The notes: a model not told the origin generated them from the sequence alone. Positions 1 through 11,891 are shown, counted from the first letter of the stretch. The stretch is 64,000 bases of DNA from Enterobacteriaceae bacterium RIT693 (GCA_009668225.1 WJYK01000001.1:124001-188000); one strand, 5' to 3'. Program-made: numbers and translations.

Positions 1-282
1 ACCATAAATATTGGCGCGGTCACGCAACTCTTTGCCTGGCTTAAAGTGCGGAACGTATTTACCTTCCAGATCCACTTTGTCGCCGGTTTTGGGGTTACGT
101 CCGGTGCGAGGAGCGCGATAGTGTAAGGAGAAACTGCCGAAACCCCGGATTTCAATACGTTCACCCTCGGCGAGCGTAGAGGCCATATGCTCCAGCATTT
201 CTTTCACCGCATCTTCTACCGCTTTCGCAGGGATGTGAGATTGCTGGGTTGCAAGTCTTTCGATCAATTCTGACTTGGTCAT
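1..282 (-). CDS. ihfB: Integration host factor subunit beta (stop codon off the window)
   Basis: Beta subunit of the IHF heterodimer, which binds specific DNA sites in the minor groove and bends them sharply in transcription, recombination and replication. Translation from the ATG at 282 begins [11 protein letters not shown] and reaches the family-typical end RDRANIYG exactly at base 1. All 94 residues are therefore present and only the stop codon lies outside. The conserved beta-arm segment [13 protein letters not shown] is visible. It follows rpsA on the same strand, as in E. coli, but a strong hairpin separates the two genes, so it probably has its own promoter in 283-334. Identification is secure. 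Confidence 0.96.
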   Translation of the reverse strand, partial: MTKSELIERLATQQSHIPAKAVEDAVKEMLEHMASTLAEGERIEIRGFGSFSLHYRAPRTGRNPKTGDKVDLEGKYVPHFKPGKELRDRANIYG

Positions 283-334
283 GATTCCTCCGGTTTCCAT
301 TCAGGAAAATTAGCTTACAGCTCTCAATCGAACA

Positions 335-354
335 AGGGCGGCCGAAGCCGCCCT
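335..354 (-). terminator. Hairpin downstream of rpsA
   Basis: Perfect 8-bp stem AGGGCGGC/GCCGCCCT around a four-base loop that reads TTCG on the minus strand, an exceptionally stable C(UUCG)G tetraloop. It starts 43 bases past the rpsA stop. The following T-run is weak (TGTTCGATT), so it may be a partial terminator or an mRNA 3'-end stabiliser. Confidence 0.65.
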
Positions 355-397
355 GATTTTATACCCTGGCAGAAGCCGGGATACAACGCTCGGACGA

Positions 398-2071
398 TTA
401 CTCGCCTTTAGCTGCTTTGAATGCTTCAGCCATTGCGTTAGAGAAGTTGCCTTCTTCCTGTTTGTTGTTAACAGTCGCAATTGCATCTTTCTCGTCAGCT
501 TCGTCTTTAGCACGAACAGACAGGCTCACAACACGGTTTTTACGATCAACGCCGGTGAATTTAGCTTCAACGTCGTCGCCAACGTTCAGAACCAGAGTTG
601 CATCTTCAACGCGGTCACGGGAAGCTTCAGAAGCACGCAGGTAGCCTTCTACGCCATCTGCTAATTCAACTGTAGCACCTTTCGCGTCAACTGCCGTTAC
701 TTTACCAGTAACGATAGTACCTTTCTTGTTCAGCGCAACGTAGTTGTTGAACGGATCTTCTGCGAGCTGTTTAACGCCCAGGGAGATACGCTCACGCTCT
801 GCGTCAACCTGCAGAACAACAGCTGCAATTTCGTCGCCTTTTTTGTATTCACGAACTGCTTCTTCGCCTGCAACGTTCCAGGAGATGTCAGACAGGTGAA
901 CCAGGCCGTCGATGCCGCCGTCCAGGCCGATGAAGATACCGAAGTCAGTGATAGACTTGATTTTACCTTCAACGCGGTCGCCTTTGTTGTGGGTCTCAGC
1001 GAACTGCTGCCATGGGTTGTTTTTGCACTGCTTCAGACCCAGGGAGATACGACGACGTTCTTCGTCGATATCCAGAACCATAACTTCCACTACATCACCA
1101 ACGTTAACAACTTTGGATGGGTGGATGTTTTTGTTGGTCCAATCCATTTCGGAAACGTGAACCAGGCCTTCAACGCCTTCTTCGATTTCAACGAAGCAGC
1201 CGTAGTCGGTCAGGTTGGTCACGCGACCAGTCAGTTTGGTACCTTCTGGATAACGCTTAGCGATAGCTACCCATGGATCTTCGCCCAGCTGTTTCAGGCC
1301 GAGGGATACACGAGTACGTTCGCGGTCGAACTTCAGCACTTTAACAGTGATTTCGTCGCCAACATTCACGATTTCGCTTGGATGCTTAACGCGTTTCCAT
1401 GCCATATCGGTGATGTGCAGCAGGCCATCAACGCCACCCAGGTCAACGAATGCGCCGTAGTCAGTGAGGTTCTTAACGATACCTTTAACTTCCATGCCTT
1501 CTTGCAGGTTTTCAAGCAGCTGATCGCGCTCTGCGCTGTTCTCAGACTCGATTACCGCACGACGGGAAACAACAACGTTGTTGCGCTTCTGGTCAAGCTT
1601 GATAACTTTGAACTCAAGCTCTTTGCCTTCCAGGTGCAGGGTGTCGCGAACTGGACGAACGTCAACCAGGGAACCTGGCAGGAACGCACGAATACCGTTC
1701 AGCTCAACAGTGAAGCCACCTTTAACTTTGCCGTTGATAACACCGACCACAGTTTCAGCTTCTTCGTAAGCTTTTTCCAGCGTGATCCAAGCTTCGTGAC
1801 GTTTAGCTTTTTCACGGGACAGCAGGGTTTCACCGAAGCCGTCTTCTACTGCGTCCAGCGCAACGTCAACTTCGTCACCAACCTGAATTTCCAGCTCGCC
1901 CTGGGCGTTTTTGAACTGCTCTGCCGGAATGGCGGACTCAGATTTCAGACCGGCGTCAACCAGTACTACGTCTTTGTCGATAGCAACAACAACACCGCGA
2001 ACGATGGAACCCGGACGGGTTTCGATTGTTTTGAGGGATTCTTCAAATAGTTGAGCAAAAGATTCTGTCAT
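398..2071 (-). CDS. rpsA: 30S ribosomal protein S1
   Basis: Ribosomal protein S1 (557 aa) recruits and unfolds mRNA on the 30S subunit and acts in translation initiation of most mRNAs. The sequence shows six S1 (OB-fold) repeats. The two N-terminal repeats are ribosome-binding; the later ones are the canonical RNA-binding type with motifs such as [21 protein letters not shown] and [15 protein letters not shown]. Length and sequence match the enterobacterial family throughout. It lies downstream of cmk and upstream of ihfB, the conserved order. The start ATG at 2071 gives [13 protein letters not shown]. The long open frame antisense to it (896-2050) is a codon-bias shadow. Confidence 0.98.
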   Translation of the reverse strand: MTESFAQLFEESLKTIETRPGSIVRGVVVAIDKDVVLVDAGLKSESAIPAEQFKNAQGELEIQVGDEVDVALDAVEDGFGETLLSREKAKRHEAWITLEKAYEEAETVVGVINGKVKGGFTVELNGIRAFLPGSLVDVRPVRDTLHLEGKELEFKVIKLDQKRNNVVVSRRAVIESENSAERDQLLENLQEGMEVKGIVKNLTDYGAFVDLGGVDGLLHITDMAWKRVKHPSEIVNVGDEITVKVLKFDRERTRVSLGLKQLGEDPWVAIAKRYPEGTKLTGRVTNLTDYGCFVEIEEGVEGLVHVSEMDWTNKNIHPSKVVNVGDVVEVMVLDIDEERRRISLGLKQCKNNPWQQFAETHNKGDRVEGKIKSITDFGIFIGLDGGIDGLVHLSDISWNVAGEEAVREYKKGDEIAAVVLQVDAERERISLGVKQLAEDPFNNYVALNKKGTIVTGKVTAVDAKGATVELADGVEGYLRASEASRDRVEDATLVLNVGDDVEAKFTGVDRKNRVVSLSVRAKDEADEKDAIATVNNKQEEGNFSNAMAEAFKAAKGE

Positions 2072-2189
2072 ATTGATAATCTTCAGGATTCTTCAATTTA
2101 ACGTCCATCTGACTTCATGTCGGATGGGGTTGTTTCACATGCCTGCTCACATTCCATTGCAGCAGGTACTTCGAAATTTGGTCGCTATC
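2072..2189 (-). promoter_or_regulatory. rpsA leader with degenerate Shine-Dalgarno
   Basis: The 118 bases between the cmk stop and the rpsA start carry only a weak GAAG element (GAAGATTATCAAT before the ATG) instead of a strong Shine-Dalgarno. In E. coli the rpsA leader also lacks a canonical site, is nevertheless very efficient, and is the target of S1 autoregulation. The same mode is inferred here. Confidence 0.5.
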
Positions 2190-2873
2190 TCAAGCGAGCA
2201 CCAGCTTTTCGCGGGCGTATTGTAGCGCTTTTTCAATCACTTGCTCAATACTCATACTGGTGGAATCCAGCACTAAAGCATCGGCAGCGGGTACCAGCGG
2301 CGCTACGGACCGATTGCGGTCGCGATCGTCGCGTTCCTTTATCTCGGCCAAAAGGCGTTCAAAGTTAACACTAAAGCCCTTCTCCTGCAACTGTAGCATA
2401 CGCCTGTGCGCACGCTCTTCAGAGGAGGCATCAAGGAAAATTTTCACCGGCGCGTCCGGGAACACAACGGTCCCCATATCACGGCCATCGGCAATCAGGC
2501 CCGGCGCTTCGCGGAAAGCACGCTGGCGACGCAGCAGAGCTTCGCGGACACGTGGGAACGCTGCGACCTGAGAGGCGGCATTTGCCACGTCCTGAGTGCG
2601 GATTTCACCGCTCACATCTTCCCCTTCCAGGATCACTTCCAGATTCCCGTTGGTGGAAACAAAACGGACGTCCAGATGTGCAGCAAGAGGAACCAGCGCG
2701 TCTTCCGAAGCGACGTCTACGTGATGATGCAGCGCAGCAAGCGCCAGGACGCGATAAATTGCACCAGAGTCCAGCAGATGCCACTGCAGCGCTTCGGCCA
2801 TGGCCTTGCAGAGTGTGCCTTTACCGGCGCCACTTGGGCCATCAATCGTTATTACCGGGGCGGATGCCGTCAT
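2190..2873 (-). CDS. cmk: Cytidylate kinase
   Basis: (d)CMP kinase: ATP-dependent phosphorylation of CMP and dCMP to the diphosphates in pyrimidine salvage and recycling. 227 aa, the usual length of the enterobacterial enzyme. The P-loop GPSGAGKGT lies near residues 11-19. The NMP-binding insert typical of bacterial CMP kinases and the [13 protein letters not shown] segment around residue 130 are present. An upstream in-frame ATG at 2960 would add 29 residues not found in the family, so the start giving [15 protein letters not shown] is chosen. In E. coli the protease gene ycaL lies between aroA and cmk; here it is absent and 193 bases separate the two genes. Confidence 0.97.
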   Translation of the reverse strand: MTASAPVITIDGPSGAGKGTLCKAMAEALQWHLLDSGAIYRVLALAALHHHVDVASEDALVPLAAHLDVRFVSTNGNLEVILEGEDVSGEIRTQDVANAASQVAAFPRVREALLRRQRAFREAPGLIADGRDMGTVVFPDAPVKIFLDASSEERAHRRMLQLQEKGFSVNFERLLAEIKERDDRDRNRSVAPLVPAADALVLDSTSMSIEQVIEKALQYAREKLVLA

Positions 2874-3033
2874 CGTTTTCTCCTCTATCGCTGGATTCGC
2901 GGGTGGTAAACGCCGCGCATTATACGCCGCAACCGCCAGGACTGTTATCTTTCCGGGCAAATATCCTCGGGAATCAGGCTGAGTGTAGAAGAATTGCGCA
3001 ACGTGCGTTGTAAGGAATCGTAGGGAAAAAGAA

Positions 3034-3057
3034 AAACCGCATCGGGCGATGCGGTTT
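3034..3057 (-). terminator. aroA intrinsic terminator
   Basis: Perfect 10-bp stem AAACCGCATC/GATGCGGTTT with a 4-base loop. On the minus strand it is followed by TTCTTTTTCCC, right after the aroA stop. A classical Rho-independent terminator. Confidence 0.9.
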
Positions 3058-3066
3058 CATCATGCG

Positions 3067-4353
3067 TTATGCCTGAGTGCTAATGCGCGCCAGTTGCTCG
3101 AAGTAGTCCGGGAAGGTTTTCGCGGTACAGCCTGGGTCGAGAATGGTGACCGGCGTATCGGACAGCGCCACCAGCGAGAAGCACATCGCCATGCGGTGAT
3201 CGTTGTAGGTACCGATTTCGGCAAACGTCAGTTTAGCCGGTGGCGTAACGGTGATGTAGTCTTCACCCTCTTCCACTTCGGCCCCCACTTTGCGCAGTTC
3301 AGTGGCCATCGCGCTCAGACGGTCGGTCTCTTTTACGCGCCAGTTATAGATATTGCGCAAAGTGGTCGTGCCTTTGGCGAACAGTGCCGCGGTAGCAATG
3401 GTCATCGCCGCATCCGGGATATGGTTCATGTCCATATCGATGGCGTTCAGCTCGCCGCGCTCGCAGCTAATGAAGTCATCGCCCCAGGTCACTTTCGCCC
3501 CCATCTTTTCCAGTACGTCCGCAAAACGGATATCGCCCTGAACGCTGTTACGGCCAATGCCGGTCACTTTCACAACGCCGCCTTTAATCGCCCCGGCAGC
3601 CAGGAAGTAGGAAGCAGAAGAGGCATCACCTTCTACCAGGTAAGCGCCCGGGGACTGGTACTGCTGTGCGCCGCGAATGACAAAACTGCGGTAGTCGCGG
3701 TTTTCCACCTCAACGCCGAAGGTTTTCATCAGGTGCAGCGTGATGTCGATATAAGGTTTGGAGACCAGCTCACCTTTAATGGTGATTTCGGTATCGCTCC
3801 CTGCCAGCGGCGCGGTCATTAATAGCGCAGTAAGGAACTGGCTGGACACGCTGCCGTCCACTTCAACCTTGCCACCGCTGAAACCACCGCGCAGACGCAA
3901 CGGCGGATAGTTTTCCTGTTCCAGATATTCGATCTGCGCCCCGCCCTGACGCAGCGCATCCACCAGGTGGCCGATAGGACGCTCTTTCATGCGCGGCTCA
4001 CCGGTCAGGACAATGTTATTACTGCCAAGGCACAATGCGGCAGCCAACGGACGCATAGCGGTACCTGCATTGCCTAAAAACAGCTCAAGGTCGCCTTTTG
4101 CCTGCAGCGGCCCGGCCACGCCGGTGACCTCACAACGGGTACGATCCGCCGAAAGCGTATAGCTAACGCCCAGCGCCTTCAGGGCATTAAGCATATGGCG
4201 GACATCATCGCTATCCAACAGATTGGTCAGCACAGTCGTACCTTTGGCAAGCGCCGCCAACAGCAAAGCACGGTTGGACACGCTTTTTGAACCTGGCAGA
4301 TTGATGGTGCCGTTGACCAGCGCGATGGGTTGTAACGTCAGGGATTCCAGCAT
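3067..4353 (-). CDS. aroA: 3-phosphoshikimate 1-carboxyvinyltransferase (EPSP synthase)
   Basis: Cytosolic EPSP synthase transfers the enolpyruvyl group of PEP to shikimate 3-phosphate, the sixth step of the shikimate pathway. 428 aa, one residue longer than the E. coli enzyme. Substrate-binding motifs visible are [18 protein letters not shown] near residues 20-37, [16 protein letters not shown] near 94-109 (the Gly-Thr-Pro arrangement of class I enzymes) and the C-terminal YNDHRMAM. It lies 74 bases downstream of serC on the same strand. The serC-aroA pair is a classical mixed-function operon with an internal hairpin. Confidence 0.98.
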   Translation of the reverse strand: MLESLTLQPIALVNGTINLPGSKSVSNRALLLAALAKGTTVLTNLLDSDDVRHMLNALKALGVSYTLSADRTRCEVTGVAGPLQAKGDLELFLGNAGTAMRPLAAALCLGSNNIVLTGEPRMKERPIGHLVDALRQGGAQIEYLEQENYPPLRLRGGFSGGKVEVDGSVSSQFLTALLMTAPLAGSDTEITIKGELVSKPYIDITLHLMKTFGVEVENRDYRSFVIRGAQQYQSPGAYLVEGDASSASYFLAAGAIKGGVVKVTGIGRNSVQGDIRFADVLEKMGAKVTWGDDFISCERGELNAIDMDMNHIPDAAMTIATAALFAKGTTTLRNIYNWRVKETDRLSAMATELRKVGAEVEEGEDYITVTPPAKLTFAEIGTYNDHRMAMCFSLVALSDTPVTILDPGCTAKTFPDYFEQLARISTQA

Positions 4354-4387
4354 GGGAAAAATACTCTCAACTCAAACAGAATAAAAA

Positions 4388-4408
4388 CCCCGCAGACGGG
4401 CCGCGGGG
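4388..4408 (-). terminator. serC-aroA intercistronic terminator/attenuator
   Basis: Stem CCCCGC/GCGGGG around a 9-base loop, followed on the minus strand by TTTTTAT. It lies between the serC stop (4428) and the aroA start (4353). Such a structure would let part of the serC transcription stop before aroA, setting the ratio of the two products. Confidence 0.75.
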
Positions 4409-4427
4409 CGAAGTACAGGTGTAGTTG

Positions 4428-5513
4428 TTAACCGTGACGACGCTCGAAGTCCACCATAAAGTCGGTCAGCGCTTTCACGCCATCAAGCGGCATAGCGTTA
4501 TAAATTGATGCACGCATACCGCCAACAACGCGGTGACCTTTCAACGAGTGCAGGCCTGCTGCGAAGGACTCTTCAAGGAATACTTTATCCAGCGCGCTAT
4601 CTGCCAGCTGGAACGGCACATTCATACGAGAGCGGTTCGACGCAGCTACGTCGTTACGATAAAAATCACTGTTATCAATCACGCCGTACAGCAACTCAGC
4701 TTTGGCCTGGTTGATACGATCCATAGCGGCTACGCCACCCTGCTCTTTCAGCCATTTAAACACCAGCCCCGACAGATACCATGCAAACGTTGGCGGCGTA
4801 TTAAACATCGAATCATTGTCGTTCAAAACGGTGTAATCGATGATTGACGGGCACGCTTTATGGGCTTTGCCCAGCAGATCTTCACGTACCACAACCAGCG
4901 TCAGGCCAGCAGGGCCAATGTTTTTCTGCGCACCTGCATAGATCACACCAAAACGGCTAACGTCGATAGGGCGTGACAGAATAGTGGAAGAGAAGTCCGC
5001 GGCAACAACGATATCGCCAAAATCAGGGGTTTCGTCGATGGAGATGCCGTCGATGGTCTCATTCGGGCAGTAGTGCAAGAAAGCACTGTTGTCAGACACT
5101 TGCCACTCGCTCATTGGTTTAATGGCGCGTTTGCCGTCAACGGTAATTTTCACATCGTGGGCGATTGGCTGACAGTATTTTTTCGCTTCTTTTATTGCAC
5201 TGTTTGCCCAGTAGCCACCGTCGATATAGTCAGCGCTGGTTTTGTCCCCGAGGATATTCAGCGGCACGCCGGCAAACTGGCCGCGACCACCGCCATGGCA
5301 GAATAAAACTTTATAGTTGGAGGGGATTTGCAGCAGATCGCGAAAATCTTTTTCCGCCTCTTCTGCGACCTGAATAAACTCTTTACCACGGTGGCTAATT
5401 TCCATTACGGAAGTGCCCAAACCGTGCCAGTCGCACAACTCCTGTTGTGCACGACGAAGTACCTCAGCCGGTAACATTGCCGGACCAGAACTAAAATTGT
5501 ATACCTGTGTCAT
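4428..5513 (-). CDS. serC: Phosphoserine/phosphohydroxythreonine aminotransferase
   Basis: PLP-dependent transaminase of serine biosynthesis (3-phosphohydroxypyruvate to phosphoserine) and pyridoxine synthesis (4-phosphohydroxythreonine). 361 aa starting [15 protein letters not shown], a family signature. The PLP lysine lies in [13 protein letters not shown] near residue 198. The conserved end reads [15 protein letters not shown]. It is the first gene of the serC-aroA operon; a terminator-like hairpin follows it. The next gene upstream on the strand is ycaP, 162 bases away. Assignment is secure from full-length similarity to the enterobacterial protein. Confidence 0.97.
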   Translation of the reverse strand: MTQVYNFSSGPAMLPAEVLRRAQQELCDWHGLGTSVMEISHRGKEFIQVAEEAEKDFRDLLQIPSNYKVLFCHGGGRGQFAGVPLNILGDKTSADYIDGGYWANSAIKEAKKYCQPIAHDVKITVDGKRAIKPMSEWQVSDNSAFLHYCPNETIDGISIDETPDFGDIVVAADFSSTILSRPIDVSRFGVIYAGAQKNIGPAGLTLVVVREDLLGKAHKACPSIIDYTVLNDNDSMFNTPPTFAWYLSGLVFKWLKEQGGVAAMDRINQAKAELLYGVIDNSDFYRNDVAASNRSRMNVPFQLADSALDKVFLEESFAAGLHSLKGHRVVGGMRASIYNAMPLDGVKALTDFMVDFERRHG

Positions 5514-5560
5514 TTCCCCTCACCACGCCTCGAGCAATAAGTTTTTATTACATCATCGGT

Positions 5561-5588
5561 TTTATCATTCAGCGGCGCAGTGTTGCAA
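5561..5588 (-). promoter_or_regulatory. Candidate serC promoter
   Basis: On the minus strand, TTGCAA (5583-5588) and GATAAA (5561-5566) are separated by 16 bases, about 48 bases upstream of the serC start. The spacing fits a sigma-70 promoter, but neither hexamer is a perfect match. Confidence 0.35.
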
Positions 5589-5675
5589 CGGTTAATCCCG
5601 TGCAGGGGGGTAATGTGCGCAAAATCACACAACACAATCTACCGACGGTGGAAAAAACTGCCCGATATCTGGCGG

Positions 5676-6368
5676 TCAGGTGATGCGGCAGGCAGTACTG
5701 GCTTTGGCCCATCCTGCGTGATGACAGCGAGGGCATCGATGTCGGTCGCCGGCGTTCAGTGTCACCACTTCGCTGCAGCGTATGCAAGCATACTCCCCCT
5801 TTCGCGGCGCGGTGGTGAAATGCTCAACGCAGCCGCCCGGTAAAATAGGCAGCCCGGGTCTTACCTCTTCGTCGGAGTAATAATAAAGGCTAATCTCACC
5901 GTTGGTTTCAAGTATCGCTAGCCTGACCTGCCCAAGGTGCTCGACGCCGTGCACTCTGAGCTCCATAAAGAATTCAAACTCGGTGATGTTTTGCGCCCGC
6001 ATCTTCTCCCACGCGAACTCCCCGCCCTCAATAATGATCGTGGGCTTACCCTCAAGCAGGTTTTCCAGCCTTTCGCTATGTGCCATCAGCCACATCACCA
6101 GACGATACAGGCCAGCCAAGGTCAGAAAGACCACCAACACGGGCAACATCGGCACATTGTGATAGAAAGCAACGTCCCCCGCGGCAGAGCCCAACGTCAG
6201 AATAATCAGCACTTCAAAGAGCGACATTTGTCGCACACCCCGCCGGCCGGTCACCTTCAGAAACAGAAAGACAAGCACAAAGGTAAAAAGGCTACGGAGG
6301 ACAACCTCCCACAAAAAATCGGGGGGGACTTCATCAAACGCCATACGCTGCAGGTCAAAAGCCTTCAT
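5676..6368 (-). CDS. ycaP: DUF421/YetF-family inner-membrane protein YcaP
   Basis: 230 aa, same length as E. coli YcaP. The N-terminal third holds three predicted membrane segments (around residues 20-40, 45-65 and 73-93; for example LRSLFTFVLVFLFLKVTG). A soluble YetF-type domain follows, with GKPTIIIEGGEF. The C-terminus carries four cysteines in two pairs, CIRC and CPRCH, which look like a zinc ribbon. No biochemical role is established; Bacillus relatives are linked to spore or envelope functions. It is divergent from ycaO across 136 bases containing a 9-bp dyad. Confidence 0.88.
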   Translation of the reverse strand: MKAFDLQRMAFDEVPPDFLWEVVLRSLFTFVLVFLFLKVTGRRGVRQMSLFEVLIILTLGSAAGDVAFYHNVPMLPVLVVFLTLAGLYRLVMWLMAHSERLENLLEGKPTIIIEGGEFAWEKMRAQNITEFEFFMELRVHGVEHLGQVRLAILETNGEISLYYYSDEEVRPGLPILPGGCVEHFTTAPRKGEYACIRCSEVVTLNAGDRHRCPRCHHAGWAKASTACRIT

Positions 6369-6376
6369 TTTTCCAC

Positions 6377-6418
6377 CATAACAGGGAGTTACTGTAATTA
6401 AGCATAGCCTGTTATGCT
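6377..6418. promoter_or_regulatory. Dyad and candidate ycaO promoter between ycaP and ycaO
   Basis: CATAACAGG (6377-6385) and CCTGTTATG (6408-6416) form a perfect 9-bp inverted repeat with a 22-base spacer. A plausible sigma-70 promoter towards ycaO overlaps it: TTACTG (6389-6394), 18 bases, TATGCT (6413-6418). The dyad could be an operator or a transcript hairpin. Confidence 0.4.
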
Positions 6419-6504
6419 AGCGTCGCCTGCGCCGGGTGGATAATGGCGTCCTCCCGGTAAAACCCGTATCATTGCGCGTTTTGCGTACCACTAAAGTGAA
6501 CCCC

Positions 6505-8268
6505 ATGACTCAGACATTTATCCCTGGCAAAGATGCCGCCCTGGAAGACTCCATCGCTCGCTTCCAGAAAAAGCTGACCGACCTCGGTTTCAATATCGAA
6601 GAAGCCTCCTGGCTTAACCCGGTACCGAACGTTTGGTCAGTGCATATTCGCGACAAAGACAGCGCTCTGTGCTTCACCAACGGCAAAGGCGCAACCAAAA
6701 AAGCCGCGCTGGCATCCGCGCTGGGTGAATATTTTGAACGTCTGTCGACTAACTATTTCTTCGCTGACTTTTGGCTGGGTGATACCATCGCTAATGGCCC
6801 GTTTGTTCATTACCCAAATGAGAAGTGGTTCTCTCTGCCGGAAGATGAACAACTGCCAGAAGGTATCCTCGACGACCGTCTGCGCGCGTTCTACGATCCA
6901 GAAAATGAATTAAGCGCAGGCATGCTGATCGACCTCCAGTCCGGAAACGAAGAGCGTGGTATTTGCGCCCTGCCGTTTACCCGCCAGTCAGATCTGCAGA
7001 CCGTTTATATTCCAATGAACATCGTCGGTAACCTGTATGTTTCCAACGGCATGTCTGCAGGTAATACCGCTAACGAAGCCCGCGTTCAGGGGCTTTCAGA
7101 AGTCTTTGAGCGTCACATCAAAAACCGCATTATCGCCGAAAGCATTAGCCTGCCTGAGATCCCGCAAGAGGTGCTGGCACGTTATCCTGGCGTGGTGGAG
7201 TCCATTAAAACGCTTGAAGCAGAAGGTTTCCCAATTTTCGCTTATGACGGCTCCCTGGGCGGCAAATATCCGGTTATCTGCGTGGTGCTGTTTAACCCGG
7301 CAAACGGGACCTGTTTTGCGTCGTTTGGCGCACACCCTGATTTTGGCGTGGCGCTGGAGCGTACCGTTACCGAACTGCTGCAGGGACGTGGCCTGAAAGA
7401 TCTGGACGTATTTACCCCGCCAACCTTCGATGACGAAGAGGTGGCTGAACACGCTAACCTGGAAACTCACTTCATCGATTCCAGCGGCCTGATCTCCTGG
7501 GATATGTTCAAGCAAGATGCGGATTACCCGTTTGCCGACTGGAGCTTCGCCGGTACAACAGAAGAAGAGTTCGCGACATTAATGGCTATCTTCCAGTCTG
7601 AAGATAAAGAAGTGTATATCGCCGACTACGAGCATCTGGATGTTTACGCCTGCCGTATTATCGTGCCTGGCATGTCTGACATTTACCCTGCTGACGACCT
7701 GCTGCTGGCCAACAACAGCATGGGTAGCCATCTGCGTGAAACTATCCTGGCGCTGCCGGACAGCGAATGGGAACAGCAGGACTACCTTGACCTGATTTCT
7801 CAACTTGACGACGAAGGGCACGACGATTTCACCCGCGTACGTGAGCTGCTGGGCCTGGCAACCGGCAAAGACAACGGCTGGTATACGCTGCGCATTGGTG
7901 AACTGAAAGCCATGCTGGCGCTTGCCGGTGGTGACCTGGAGCAAGCGCTTATCTGGACCGAATGGACCATGGAGTTTAACGCTTCAATCTTTAGCCCGGA
8001 ACGCGCCAACTACTACCGTTGCCTGCAAACCCTACTGCTACTGTCACAGGAAGAAGAGCGCCAACCGCTGCAATACCTGAATGCTTTTGTACGTATGTAT
8101 GGCGCGGACGCGGTGGATGCGGCCAGCGCAGCAATGAGCGGAGAAGCCGCGTTTTATGGTCTGCAGCCCGTAGATAAAGAGCTGAAAGCCTTCCCGGCGC
8201 ATCAGGCTTTGTTGCAGGCTTACGAAAAATTACAGCGTGCCAAAGCCAAATATTGGCAGGTAAAGTAA
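6505..8268 (+). CDS. ycaO: YcaO cyclodehydratase-family protein (ribosomal S12 methylthiolation accessory)
   Basis: 587 aa, one residue longer than E. coli YcaO, which assists RimO in beta-methylthiolation of ribosomal protein S12 and is the founding member of the ATP-using YcaO superfamily. The YcaO domain spans about residues 60-390, with conserved stretches ALASALGEYFERLSTNY, NGMSAGNT and VQGLSEVFERH. A helical C-terminal region follows. An upstream in-frame ATG at 6436 would add 23 non-conserved residues. The chosen ATG has AAGTGA six to eleven bases upstream. A good terminator follows the gene, so it is separate from focA. Confidence 0.94.
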   Translation: MTQTFIPGKDAALEDSIARFQKKLTDLGFNIEEASWLNPVPNVWSVHIRDKDSALCFTNGKGATKKAALASALGEYFERLSTNYFFADFWLGDTIANGPFVHYPNEKWFSLPEDEQLPEGILDDRLRAFYDPENELSAGMLIDLQSGNEERGICALPFTRQSDLQTVYIPMNIVGNLYVSNGMSAGNTANEARVQGLSEVFERHIKNRIIAESISLPEIPQEVLARYPGVVESIKTLEAEGFPIFAYDGSLGGKYPVICVVLFNPANGTCFASFGAHPDFGVALERTVTELLQGRGLKDLDVFTPPTFDDEEVAEHANLETHFIDSSGLISWDMFKQDADYPFADWSFAGTTEEEFATLMAIFQSEDKEVYIADYEHLDVYACRIIVPGMSDIYPADDLLLANNSMGSHLRETILALPDSEWEQQDYLDLISQLDDEGHDDFTRVRELLGLATGKDNGWYTLRIGELKAMLALAGGDLEQALIWTEWTMEFNASIFSPERANYYRCLQTLLLLSQEEERQPLQYLNAFVRMYGADAVDAASAAMSGEAAFYGLQPVDKELKAFPAHQALLQAYEKLQRAKAKYWQVK

Positions 8269-8318
8269 TTTACTGACAACTTACAGGTGCGCACTGCACC
8301 GGGCCTAAGCTATATTGT

Positions 8319-8336
8319 GGGGCGCTTTTGCGCCCC
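8319..8336 (+). terminator. ycaO intrinsic terminator
   Basis: GGGGCGC/GCGCCCC stem with a TTTT loop, followed by ATTTTATTATT. It lies 50 bases past the ycaO stop. Confidence 0.88.
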
Positions 8337-8527
8337 ATTTTATTATTGCAACAATAATATTTTACTATGTAATCTTTTGGTTAACTTAGGGTAAATAGTT
8401 ATTTATCGATAGCGGAAATAATGTTATCAAAATATAAAAATACCCCATTGTAATTAACCATTTTTGTGCGAGGAACGGGCTAAATTCAATTTTACTTATA
8501 AATATTAAAATTTATTTTTTCATTGAT

Positions 8528-8540
8528 AATCAATCAGTTA
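8528..8540 (+). promoter_or_regulatory. IHF-binding site upstream of focA
   Basis: AATCAATCAGTTA matches the IHF consensus WATCAANNNNTTR at every defined position. It lies in an A+T-rich stretch about 60-70 bases upstream of the FNR site. IHF is a known activator of the E. coli focA-pfl promoter region. Confidence 0.6.
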
Positions 8541-8594
8541 TGCTGAAAAAAAGATAAAGACCTGCTTTTTCAGTGCCTATTAGCTTGGCGAGAT

Positions 8595-8636
8595 ATGATC
8601 CACATCAATTTTTACTCTATAATGCTTTGTTAGTAT
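8595..8636 (+). promoter_or_regulatory. FNR-dependent focA-pflB promoter
   Basis: ATGAT-CCAC-ATCAA (8595-8608) matches the FNR consensus TTGAT-N4-ATCAA at nine of ten positions. A -10 like element, TAGTAT (8631-8636), has its centre 32 bases downstream, which places the FNR site at about -41.5, the class II position. A perfect TATAAT (8618-8623) lies between them and may serve another start. The 400-base gap 8269-8668 otherwise holds only the ycaO terminator and A+T-rich sequence. Confidence 0.7.
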
Positions 8637-8668
8637 CTCCTCGCCGAATTAAATAAGAGAGAGTTAGT

Positions 8669-9526
8669 GTGAAAGCTGACAACCCTTTTGATCTAGTACT
8701 CCCACCAGCGATGGCAAAAATTGCCGAAGACGCTGGCGTCTATAAAGCGACCAAGCAACCGCTAACGACCTTTTACTTAGCGATTACCGCAGGCGTCTTC
8801 ATTTCGATTGCCTTCGTGTTCTACATCACCGCCACAACGGGCACATCCACTCTCCCCTTCGGGATTGCCAAACTGATTGGCGGCACCTGCTTCTCACTGG
8901 GTTTAATTCTTTGCGTTATCTGCGGTGCAGACCTCTTTACCTCCACCGTGTTGATAGTCGTAGCCAAAGCAAGCGGCCGTATCACCTGGTGCCAGTTACT
9001 GCGTAACTGGGCTAATGTCTACATTGGTAACCTGGTGGGTGCCCTGCTCTTTGTACTTCTTATCTGGCTGTCCGGCATGTATATGACAGCCAACGGTGCC
9101 TGGGGCCTGAACGTCCTGCAGACCGCCGACCATAAAATGCATCATACGTTTGTTGAGGCCGTCTGCCTCGGCATTCTGGCGAACCTGATGGTGTGCCTCG
9201 CCGTCTGGATGAGCTACTCCGGCCGCAGCCTGATGGACAAAATGTTTGCTATGATCCTTCCGGTTGCCATGTTTGTTGCCAGCGGCTTTGAGCACAGCAT
9301 CGCAAACATGTTCATGATCCCGATGGCCATCGTGGTTCGTGATTTTGCCAGCCCGGAATTCTGGACCGCCGTAGGGTCTTCTCCGGAAAGTTTCTCGCAT
9401 CTGACCGTGCTGAACTTCATCACCGATAACCTGATTCCGGTAACTATCGGAAACATCATCGGCGGAGGTTTACTGGTTGGGTTGACATACTGGGTAATTT
9501 ATCTGCGCGGTGGCGATAAACACTAA
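8669..9526 (+). CDS. focA: Formate channel FocA
   Basis: Inner-membrane pentameric FNT-family channel exporting, and at low pH importing, formate produced by pyruvate formate-lyase. 285 aa, the same length as E. coli FocA. It starts at a GTG preceded by AGAGAGAG; the first residues MKADNPFDL are conserved. Six membrane segments are expected. The family gate residues lie in the segment CGADLFTST (conserved Thr) and SGFEHSIANM (conserved His). It lies 51 bases upstream of pflB and forms the classical focA-pflB operon, with an FNR-type promoter upstream. Confidence 0.97.
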   Translation: MKADNPFDLVLPPAMAKIAEDAGVYKATKQPLTTFYLAITAGVFISIAFVFYITATTGTSTLPFGIAKLIGGTCFSLGLILCVICGADLFTSTVLIVVAKASGRITWCQLLRNWANVYIGNLVGALLFVLLIWLSGMYMTANGAWGLNVLQTADHKMHHTFVEAVCLGILANLMVCLAVWMSYSGRSLMDKMFAMILPVAMFVASGFEHSIANMFMIPMAIVVRDFASPEFWTAVGSSPESFSHLTVLNFITDNLIPVTIGNIIGGGLLVGLTYWVIYLRGGDKH

Positions 9527-9577
9527 GTTTAGCCAACACGTAGGTTTAAGAACTCCACATTAGAAGGTAGGTGTTAC

Positions 9578-11860
<2,283 letters not shown>

Positions 11861-11891
11861 TTTCCTGTTAGACTGAAGAAGCGTAATATAT

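Noticed and set aside
896-2050. 384-codon open frame antisense to rpsA
   Set aside because: Produced by the strong codon bias of rpsA; the protein has no recognisable domain and no ribosome-binding site.
6436-6504. 23-residue N-terminal extension of YcaO
   Set aside because: Covers the promoter region; the downstream ATG matches the family N-terminus and has a ribosome-binding site.
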